Positions 58,200 through 64,000 of a stretch of DNA of 64,000 nt are shown piece after piece (positions within the stretch are counted from its first letter, which is position 1; every line of letters starts with the position of its first letter). The notes beneath the pieces are model-generated. The model had not been told where the DNA came from and did not search any database. It was given only the letters and a program-made list of their open reading frames with translations. A program made the position numbers and the translations under genes. Origin of the DNA: Acidobacteriaceae bacterium (GTDB lineage Bacteria > Acidobacteriota > Terriglobia > Terriglobales > Acidobacteriaceae); assembly GCA_028283625.1 (NCBI GenBank), contig JAPWKG010000010.1, positions 121,665 to 185,664 of the forward strand. The letters run 5' to 3'.

Positions 58200-60107
58200 C
58201 TAATGGACGATGGCTATGGCCACAACCTCTCCTGCATACGTGGCATCCTGCACCGGAAGATACTCAAGCTGTACGCGCTCCCCCTCAAACTGTTTGCAGA
58301 GATCGATCTCATCCTTGGCGATAAAGCCGATCGTCGTCAGCTGCATCGAATACATATCCGCATTGAACAGACTCAGCTTCTTCTCTTTACTCTCCACATC
58401 GAAGGCGAGCGCCTTCGGATAACCGCACACGACGTGGTGCACGGTACCGTTGAGCTTTCGATGTGGCCCCGGCTTCGCAGGCTCAGGCAACTTCAGTTCG
58501 TGATAGTTGTCCAGAATCCGAACATGCTGCAGCGACACCTCTGGCTCCGAGGCCCCCGGGGGAGGAGCTCCGCCTGCTGAGGGGGAGGATGCAACCCGCA
58601 CTGCGGTAGCCGGCGTATGCGACGACTGCATAGACGCACTCATCTGCTTCATCTGAAGAATCCGAGCTTCGAGATCCTGCTTCTGCGGCTCATTCGCGGC
58701 AAGCGAGCGCGCCGCCTGAAGTACCTGCAATGCTCGATCCGGTTCATGTTGCTCTGCCAGAATCCATGCCGTATTCAGGCGATAGTTGAGCTCCGCAGGA
58801 TCTTGCGCCACAGCCTGCAGCTCCATCAAATGGGCCTCCTCAAGGTCTTTGTGCTGCGTTGCCAACAAGCGAGCCAACACGTCATAACTGGGAGCGAAGC
58901 TCGGATCAATTTTGATGGCGCGACGCAAGGCCGCTTCGATCCTTCCGTCCGTGTCGCGGTCACCATCCGAGATCGCTGCCTGCGCGTAAAAATAATCTGC
59001 AAAAGCGCTATCAGAGCCATCCTCAATGGCGAGGGTGAACTCTTTGCTGGCCTCTCCCAGCTTGTTGCTGTGCAGTGCGATCAAGCCAAGCGTCTCATGC
59101 GCGAGCGCGTTCTTTTCATCGACGCTCAGAATCTGGCGGTCGAGAGCCATCGCCTCATCCGAACGATTGTCATGCGCCAGAACATCGGCACGATACGCAT
59201 CTGCCTGCTCCGTCGTAATCGGCTGCGTTGTGAAAGAGGCCTCGTTGACCATCTGATCCAGGTTGAGTTGGAACTCCATGTACGAGCCCCGCGCAACATA
59301 CGAATCCAACTCTTTCCCTAAGGTGGTGAGGTCGCCGAAGGCCAGCTGCGCCGCCTCAGTCGAGCTCTTTCCTGCCAGCAGAGCCTTCGCGTAATTCATC
59401 ACGCGACTCTGGTGGTTCTGCGCGTCGGTAACCTCCAACATGTGCGTCAACGCCCACGACTCTGCATAGAAGACCGAAGCGGCATCCTCCTGGTGGTAGT
59501 AGGGCGAATCGTGGTTCACCGTGATCAGCGTCTGCACTGGAATGAGCTTCTCGCTGCGCAGGAAGAGGAGCTGATTGCTATCCGGCATCCCCAGACTCAC
59601 CTTGTTGAAGCGCAGATCCGTATTCTCGTAAAACTGCGCAAGCCCCTCGTTTAGCCACAAAGGGATCCACGGAGACTTGCGTAGAAGGAAGTGCGTGTAC
59701 TCGTGATAGATCGTTGCAAACGGCCTGCTGCCCGCTCCGCCTTCTCCCGCATCCAGACGCAACAGGATGTAGTTGCGCGCCTCCGTCGGCTGAAAAAGCC
59801 CTGCCAGAGTAAGGCTGCCCCGTTCCAGATACGACGCGGGCTCCAGAGCCTCAAAGCTCTTTCGATTCTTGAGAGCCAATACCACGATCGGCTGTCCGGC
59901 ATCGAAGGACGCATAGGGCAGCACCTTCTGAAAAAGCAGGCGCATGCGTTCCAGTTCTCCGGCTACGTGTCGAGCATCCGACGCGCGGGAATCGGTAAGC
60001 ACCAGAAAGTGCGGGCTTCTCAGTTCAATCCAGTGTGAACCGGAATCAGCGCGGGCTGGAAGACACAACAGCACAGCGCACAACAGCGCAGAAAAGAGTT
60101 TGTGCAT
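58200..60107 (-). CDS. Secreted peptidase-MA-like metallopeptidase with TPR domain
   Basis: From ATG at 60107 the protein has 635 residues and a signal peptide (MHKLFSALLCAVLLCLPARADS). A peptidase-MA/DUF1570-type gluzincin domain follows: HFLVLTDSRASDARHVAGELERMRLLFQKVL, HExxH in TIYHEYTHFLL (His135, His139) and WLNEGLAQFYE with the third ligand Glu. About 320-520 is TPR-rich (EKNALAHETLGLIALHSNKLGEASKEFTLAIEDG...). The C-terminal domain (HVRILDNYHELKLPEP...) resembles acidobacterial surface repeats. Zn-dependent proteolysis in the periplasm is likely. Confidence 0.82.
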   Translation of the reverse strand: MHKLFSALLCAVLLCLPARADSGSHWIELRSPHFLVLTDSRASDARHVAGELERMRLLFQKVLPYASFDAGQPIVVLALKNRKSFEALEPASYLERGSLTLAGLFQPTEARNYILLRLDAGEGGAGSRPFATIYHEYTHFLLRKSPWIPLWLNEGLAQFYENTDLRFNKVSLGMPDSNQLLFLRSEKLIPVQTLITVNHDSPYYHQEDAASVFYAESWALTHMLEVTDAQNHQSRVMNYAKALLAGKSSTEAAQLAFGDLTTLGKELDSYVARGSYMEFQLNLDQMVNEASFTTQPITTEQADAYRADVLAHDNRSDEAMALDRQILSVDEKNALAHETLGLIALHSNKLGEASKEFTLAIEDGSDSAFADYFYAQAAISDGDRDTDGRIEAALRRAIKIDPSFAPSYDVLARLLATQHKDLEEAHLMELQAVAQDPAELNYRLNTAWILAEQHEPDRALQVLQAARSLAANEPQKQDLEARILQMKQMSASMQSSHTPATAVRVASSPSAGGAPPPGASEPEVSLQHVRILDNYHELKLPEPAKPGPHRKLNGTVHHVVCGYPKALAFDVESKEKKLSLFNADMYSMQLTTIGFIAKDEIDLCKQFEGERVQLEYLPVQDATYAGEVVAIAIVH

Positions 60108-60165
60108 AAGAGATTTGGACTCAGAGTACCGGCCCAGGCTCTGCAGTACAAGCGCAAAAGCATGC

Positions 60166-60789
60166 TTACACGTCTGCGCGCGCAACGAGCTCCAGCTGCT
60201 CGCTTCCACTCTCGTCGACATGAGGAGTGAAGTGTGTCCTGCAACGTGCTTCGTACAGCCCCGTTGCGCCCACCACGACCAGCTCCTGCGACTGCCCCAG
60301 CCTCTGCGTGTGAATCGCTGGCTGTCCGCAGACCATGCAAACGGCCGAAAGCTTGGTCACCTTGTCGGCCATCGCCATCAACTGAGGAACAGGCCCAAAC
60401 GGCTCCGCCTCAAAGGTCATATCCAGACCGCCGAGGATGATGCGTTTGCCCAGCATAATGAGCTCGGCAACCAGAGGAATGACCTCGGCTGAAAGAAACT
60501 GCACCTCGTCGATGCCGACTACTTCCACATCCGCCAGGATAGGAAACAGCACCGCGCGCAGATCCTCTACACTGCGAACCGTCTGCGCATCGTGCGTCTG
60601 CTGCGAGTGCGAGGCGATTGCCGTGCGGTGATAGCGCAGATCGATGTCCGGCTTGTAGCAGGCCACGCGCTGCCGTGCGATGCGGGCACGCTTCAGGCGG
60701 CGAATCAACTCTTCGCTCTTGCCCGAAAACATGGGCCCGGTAATGACCTCAAGAACTCCGGGGACGATAGCTTGTGCGGGTGTCTGCAT
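60166..60789 (-). CDS. tdk: Thymidine kinase (type II)
   Basis: Tdk salvages thymidine with ATP. The 207-residue protein has the P-loop VLEVITGPMFSGKSEELIRRLKR (about 12-34), the lasso and DEVQFLS (Asp and Glu), LGGLDMTFEAEPFGPVP and the zinc-binding Cys pairs in AVCMVCGQPA and CRTH. Length is normal. ATG at 60789. It lies 52 nt from the DUF2164 gene and 58 nt from the peptidase-MA gene on the same strand. Confidence 0.94.
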   Translation of the reverse strand: MQTPAQAIVPGVLEVITGPMFSGKSEELIRRLKRARIARQRVACYKPDIDLRYHRTAIASHSQQTHDAQTVRSVEDLRAVLFPILADVEVVGIDEVQFLSAEVIPLVAELIMLGKRIILGGLDMTFEAEPFGPVPQLMAMADKVTKLSAVCMVCGQPAIHTQRLGQSQELVVVGATGLYEARCRTHFTPHVDESGSEQLELVARADV

Positions 60790-60841
60790 GACGATGTTGT
60801 TAATCGTCGCGCAGGCTCCGGTGGAAAAGGAGTACGCAACA

Positions 60842-61120
60842 TTACGAGCGTTTTCTTCTGCGTGCGTCCGCGTTCGGCCAGTAAGTGAACTCCTCGGCGT
60901 ACAGCTCGCCGCTCAGATCAGCAAGCCGTACGCTCAGCCGGGCCTGAGCATCAGCAATTGCGCGGTTATAGACCAGCGCGCCCACCTCATCCAACACGTA
61001 ATCCAGAAGCAGTCCTGCGGGCAAATCCCCCAATTCACGGTCAAAATGCTCTTCAAAATAACGCTGGAGCGAGGCAATGGCCTGCTTGCGAGACGGCGTG
61101 GGCAGCTCAATTCTCTTCAT
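60842..61120 (-). CDS. DUF2164 family protein
   Basis: The 92-residue protein begins MKRIELPTPSRKQAIASLQRYFEEHFDRELGDLPAGLLLDYVLDEVGALVYNRAIADAQARLSVRLADLSGELYAEEFTYW, matching DUF2164, a short helical family found singly in many bacteria. No function is established. It is upstream of tdk on the same strand and divergent from sodC (63 bp between starts). Confidence 0.82.
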   Translation of the reverse strand: MKRIELPTPSRKQAIASLQRYFEEHFDRELGDLPAGLLLDYVLDEVGALVYNRAIADAQARLSVRLADLSGELYAEEFTYWPNADARRRKRS

Positions 61121-61183
61121 GGCTCTGTTTTACGCGAATCGGAGAGGCGTATTCTGCAATCGAAGCTTGTAGGAGGACTACAC

Positions 61184-61735
61184 ATGATGCAGCAATCGCG
61201 GACAACCACATGGGCCCTGGCCGGCCTGTTTGCCCTTGGATCCCTGGCCACGACGGCAGCCAAAGCCGATAAGGTGCACCCGTTCAAGGTGAACTTCGTC
61301 ACCAGCAAAGGTGAACCCGCGGGCGTTGCCAAAATCTCTGAAGACAAGAGCGGTGGCGTAAAGATCAAGCTGGAGTTCAAGAATCTTCCCCCGGGCCAGC
61401 ACGGCGTTCATATCCATGAGAACGCAACCTGCACCGCTCCGGACTTCAAGTCTGCAGGCGGCCACTTTAATCCGACCGGCAAGCATCACGGCTTTGAGAA
61501 TCCCATGGGCCACCACGCTGGCGATACGCCCTCGAACGTCGTCATCGGCGATAACCATAGCGGGGAAGCGACCTTCATTCTTTCCGATGTCACGCTCGAT
61601 CCCCTGGCGCCGAACTCCCTGTTTGCCCACGGCGGCACCTCCATCGTCGTCCATGCAAGCGGAGACGACATGAAGTCTGACCCCGCAGGCAATGCCGGCG
61701 CTCGCATCGCCTGCGCCGTGGTCGTCCAGCCCTAA
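61184..61735 (+). CDS. sodC: Periplasmic Cu/Zn superoxide dismutase
   Basis: SodC dismutates superoxide. From ATG at 61184 (AGGAGG 7 nt upstream; the track start at 60680 is shadow) the 183-residue protein has a signal peptide (MMQQSRTTTWALAGLFALGSLATTAAKA). Cu and Zn ligands are in HGVHIHENATC, GGHFNPTGKHHG and HHAGD, and the end has the conserved GGTSIVVHASGDDM, ARIACAVV with the disulfide Cys. It diverges from DUF2164. Confidence 0.95.
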   Translation: MMQQSRTTTWALAGLFALGSLATTAAKADKVHPFKVNFVTSKGEPAGVAKISEDKSGGVKIKLEFKNLPPGQHGVHIHENATCTAPDFKSAGGHFNPTGKHHGFENPMGHHAGDTPSNVVIGDNHSGEATFILSDVTLDPLAPNSLFAHGGTSIVVHASGDDMKSDPAGNAGARIACAVVVQP

Positions 61736-61766
61736 GCGCTAAACTTTGCAAAAACGTAACTTTCCG

Positions 61767-61793
61767 GGAACCGCGGCCACCCGGGTTGCGTAG
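61767..61793 (+). promoter_or_regulatory. ECF-type promoter candidate before the sigma factor gene
   Basis: GGAACC (61767-61772) and CGTAG (61789-61793) are separated by 16 bp, resembling the GGAAC/CGT elements of ECF sigma promoters that autoregulate their own genes. The predicted start is near 61800, adjacent to the first ATG of the sigma frame at 61802. Confidence 0.45.
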
Positions 61794-61801
61794 AAACACA
61801 C

Positions 61802-62653
61802 ATGGCGGCGATGACCATCTCGACGGGTTGGCTGGGGCGGAAACACTCGCCCGCAGACTGGACACCCCAGGTCGTCATCGCCGCGCCGCAGCCTCTCCGT
61901 CCCCAGGGAAAAGAAACTTTTGCGCCGCAACGCCGCGAAGCCGGTAACCTGTCCTCCGGGGGCCAGGAGACACGAGTCGTGCCGGGACAGACGAGCGAAC
62001 GGGCTGAGATGTCGCCCGAAGAACCCAGATCCGGCGCAGAACGGGCCGCAGCGCAGGCAGAACAGGCCGCGTTGGCCGATCTTGTGGCTCGCTGCCTTGC
62101 AGGGGACGCCGAGGCATGGGAGAAGCTTGCACGCAGCCAGCAACGGCGCGTCTACGGCATCTGCTACCGCTTCACGAATTCCCAGACCGACGCCGAGGAT
62201 CTGACCCAGGACGCTTTTCTGAAGATGTACCGGAACCTCGGGAACTTCGACCCCTCCAAGGGTGCCTTCACCACCTGGCTGACGACCCTTACCCGCAATA
62301 TGCTGGTAGACAACTACAGGCGATCCCGTATGGATCGGGTCTCCGACTCTCTGGACGAGCCGTTTGGAGAAGAGGACGACGGCCCGACACGGGCAGAACG
62401 CCTCGTCGACAGCAGAGAGAGCCAGGAAAAACACGTCGCAGGCCTGGAGCTCCGGACGCAAATTCAAGCGGCATTACAACAGGTTTCCCCCGAGCTCCGA
62501 GAGGCGGTCATCCTCAGAGATCTCGAGGACATGGATTACAAGGACATTGCCGATGTCCTGGGCGTTCCACAAGGCACAGTCAAAAGCCGAATCAGCAGGG
62601 GACGCAGTGAATTGGCAAAACTTTTGAAACGTATAGAAGGGCAGGTGATGTGA
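61802..62653 (+). CDS. ECF-type RNA polymerase sigma factor
   Basis: The 283-residue frame has a low-complexity N-terminus and then sigma2 (LVARCLAGDAEAWEKLARSQQRRVYGICYRFTNSQTDAEDLTQDAFLKMYRNLGNFDPSKGAFTTWLTTLTRNMLVDNYRRSR) and sigma4 (LQQVSPELREAVILRDLEDMDYKDIADVLGVPQGTVKSRISRGRSEL). ECF sigmas are usually about 190-210 residues, so the true start may be ATG 62009 (MSPEEPRSG); the upstream ATG at 61802 follows a possible promoter closely and would be leaderless. It is coupled to an anti-sigma gene (overlap at GTGA-like TGA/GTG). Confidence 0.88.
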   Translation: MAAMTISTGWLGRKHSPADWTPQVVIAAPQPLRPQGKETFAPQRREAGNLSSGGQETRVVPGQTSERAEMSPEEPRSGAERAAAQAEQAALADLVARCLAGDAEAWEKLARSQQRRVYGICYRFTNSQTDAEDLTQDAFLKMYRNLGNFDPSKGAFTTWLTTLTRNMLVDNYRRSRMDRVSDSLDEPFGEEDDGPTRAERLVDSRESQEKHVAGLELRTQIQAALQQVSPELREAVILRDLEDMDYKDIADVLGVPQGTVKSRISRGRSELAKLLKRIEGQVM

Positions 62654-63462
62654 GCGTGACACACTGGAATCAATTCGACGAAAGGGACGAAGCCATGAAC
62701 GACTGCTCAGTATGGGAAGCCATGTGCCCGGATGCAGTAGACGGCATGCTGAGCCCGGCCGAACAAGCCGCCTTCGACCGCCACATCGCCGGATGCGTCC
62801 GTTGCTCGGAGGAGCTGGACTCGGTTCAACGTGGAGCCGCCTGGCTACAGATGCTGAAGGGCCATGAACCACAGCCTCCGGCGGATCTGATGACCCGCAT
62901 TCTGGCGCAGACCTCCGGTTCGTCCGAAGCGTACCAGCCAAAGCCTGTCTTCGTTCCGGAACCGGTTAGCGAAATCTGGACCCGTCCTCGCCAACCGACG
63001 TCGGTGTTGGGATTCTGGGCAGCTGCCCGCGCGAGAGTCGCAGATATCTTCCAGATCGAAGGTCACCGCGCGAGCTTCCAACCCCGATTCGCCATGACGG
63101 CAGCCATGGCCTTCTTCTCCGCGGCTCTCAGCCTGAATCTGCTGGGCGTGCGTTTGAGCGATGTACGCCACATGGACTTCCACCGTGGCTCCCTCACCCG
63201 TACCGTGGCAACCGCAACTGCAAGCGCCACGCGTTCGTTTCAGAACAACCGCGTGATTTACCAACTGGAGTCACGCGTAAGCGAGCTGGGTACCGACGAC
63301 CTTCCGGCTACGGGCAACAGCGACGACTCCATGCCGCGCCGGCATCATCAGGACGACGACAAACAGAGCCAACCCAAGGCACCGCAAGGCAGCAGCGAAC
63401 TGCAAATGCCGCGGGAACTGAAACAGGATTCGGTCGCAGCTGCGACCAGGAAGGGGGTCTAG
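62650..63462 (+). CDS. Zinc-binding anti-sigma factor
   Basis: The 270-residue protein begins VTHWNQFDERDEAMNDCSVWEAMCPDAVDG and has a zinc-finger/ZAS-like motif HIAGCVRCSEEL (His-x3-Cys-x2-Cys) at about 45-52 with Cys upstream, the usual anti-sigma binding domain. One transmembrane segment is at about 150-172 (FAMTAAMAFFSAALSLNLLGV). The C-terminal periplasmic part ends in Asp/Glu/Gln-rich sequence. GTG at 62650 overlaps the sigma stop, typical of sigma/anti-sigma pairs. Confidence 0.85.
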   Translation: MSVTHWNQFDERDEAMNDCSVWEAMCPDAVDGMLSPAEQAAFDRHIAGCVRCSEELDSVQRGAAWLQMLKGHEPQPPADLMTRILAQTSGSSEAYQPKPVFVPEPVSEIWTRPRQPTSVLGFWAAARARVADIFQIEGHRASFQPRFAMTAAMAFFSAALSLNLLGVRLSDVRHMDFHRGSLTRTVATATASATRSFQNNRVIYQLESRVSELGTDDLPATGNSDDSMPRRHHQDDDKQSQPKAPQGSSELQMPRELKQDSVAAATRKGV

Positions 63463-63464
63463 CC

Positions 63465-64000
63465 ATGATCGACGGAACCCAACAGAACGCTGGATGGCAA
63501 CAACAACCCAAACCGAAGGAAGACGCCGCAGGGGCATACTCCCAAGCCGCTGGTTACTGCCAGGATTGCGGCCGCCCCCTGAACACAGAAACGGTGCGCG
63601 TGATTGGCAGCAGCATCTTCTGCGAACCCTGCCTGCAGGCCCGCATCAGCGCTACTCCTTCCCCGGCGGCCTCCATGCCTCCGGGTTCCATGCCCGCCGG
63701 GCCCGGCGAGCCCAGTCCCGTTATCGCCGGACTACTGGGAATGATCCCGGGCGTCGGTGCCATGTATAACGGCCAGTTCGCAAAAGGTATTGCGCACATC
63801 GCAGTCTTCGCCGTGCTCATCTCTCTTGCCAACCAGGTGAACAGCATCTTCTCCCTGGGGATCTTCGGGTGGTGGGCGTATATGGTGTTTGACGCGATCC
63901 ACACCGCACGCGCACGGCGCGATGGAACTCCTCTGCCCAACATGTTCGGGCTGAACGATATCGGCGAGCGTCTCGGTATGGGCAAAAACTCGGCAGCCTG
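63465..64000 (+). CDS. B-box zinc-finger/TM2-like membrane protein (3' end cut by window)
   Basis: The frame opens MIDGTQQNAGWQQQPKPKEDAAGAYSQAAGYCQDCGRPLNTETVRVIGSSIFCEPCLQARISATPSP with a Cys-x2-Cys...Cys-x2-Cys zinc ribbon (B-box-like), then two transmembrane stretches (PVIAGLLGMIPGVGAMYNGQFAKGIAHIAVFAVLISLAN and IFSLGIFGWWAYMVFDAIHTARARRDG) of the TM2 type. It reads open to the window edge (about 178 residues). It directly follows the anti-sigma gene, so it is probably a regulated target or sensor partner. Confidence 0.72.
   Translation, partial: MIDGTQQNAGWQQQPKPKEDAAGAYSQAAGYCQDCGRPLNTETVRVIGSSIFCEPCLQARISATPSPAASMPPGSMPAGPGEPSPVIAGLLGMIPGVGAMYNGQFAKGIAHIAVFAVLISLANQVNSIFSLGIFGWWAYMVFDAIHTARARRDGTPLPNMFGLNDIGERLGMGKNSAA

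Noticed and set aside
1-64000. Prophage, transposon or integrated island
   Set aside because: No integrase, transposase or target-site repeats seen, and gene order is mostly housekeeping.

Overview
The window looks like chromosomal DNA of a high-GC, free-living acidobacterium of the Terriglobus/Granulicella/Edaphobacter type. The reasons are the Oar-like TonB receptor with a carboxypeptidase-regulatory domain, tandem DTGS lipoproteins of DUF3443 type, DUF5666 and peptidase-MA/TPR secreted proteins, and several ORFs I recognise only as acidobacterial hypotheticals. The taxon is inferred from family content; there is no rRNA gene in the window. I see no insertion sequence, prophage or CRISPR array.

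Layout. 1-7.6 kb (minus): the S10-spc ribosomal protein cluster rpsJ-rplC-rplD-rplW-rplB-rpsS-rplV-rpsC // rplP-rpmC-rpsQ-rplN-rplX-rplE. An intrinsic terminator followed at once by a new promoter and a ~250-nt leader splits it between rpsC and rplP. 7.8-10.7 kb: two regulator/oxidoreductase pairs (TetR with a pyridoxal-reductase-like AKR; ArsR with an SDR). 10.7-13.1 kb (minus): a tRNA-Thr/Tyr/Thr/Gly-tuf operon with two extra small ORFs. 13.2-20.3 kb: a secreted PQQ-type sugar dehydrogenase, a HipA-like kinase/DUF3037 pair, and an XRE-NfeD-flotillin-PspA membrane-stress operon. 20.4-26.6 kb: an M23 peptidase, thiL, rsmD, a catalytically degenerate site-2-protease-like CBS protein and rsmI. 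27-30.3 kb: a CysM-Mec-CysO-MoeZ carrier-protein cysteine synthesis cluster whose carrier has a Cys-rich tail after its diglycine. 30.4-34.7 kb: a GAF histidine kinase, a secreted phosphodiesterase, hom and guaD. 34.7-42.7 kb: a full urate-to-glyoxylate operon (allB, uraD, uraH, uox, two M20 amidohydrolases, allE) followed by an aldehyde dehydrogenase. 42.8-50.9 kb (minus): Oar-like receptor, DUF5666 protein, CocE-type hydrolase, CDGSH and UBP zinc proteins, rph. 51.2-54.1 kb: an NtrB/NtrC-like pair plus a receiver-like protein. 54.3-61.7 kb: a LacD-type aldolase, two pepsin-like lipoproteins, aroK, a peptidase-MA/TPR protein, tdk, DUF2164 and sodC. 61.8-64 kb: an ECF sigma/anti-sigma/zinc-membrane-protein module cut by the window end.

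Working together: the clearest pathways are translation (ribosomal cluster, tuf and tRNAs), sulfur-carrier cysteine synthesis, and complete purine-nitrogen recovery (guanine deaminase diverges from the urate operon). Envelope functions are the other theme: flotillin/PspA, M23 peptidase, TonB receptor and secreted hydrolases. Many intercistronic gaps in the ribosomal and tuf operons carry one GC-rich hairpin without a U-tract, which is a consistent unexplained pattern.
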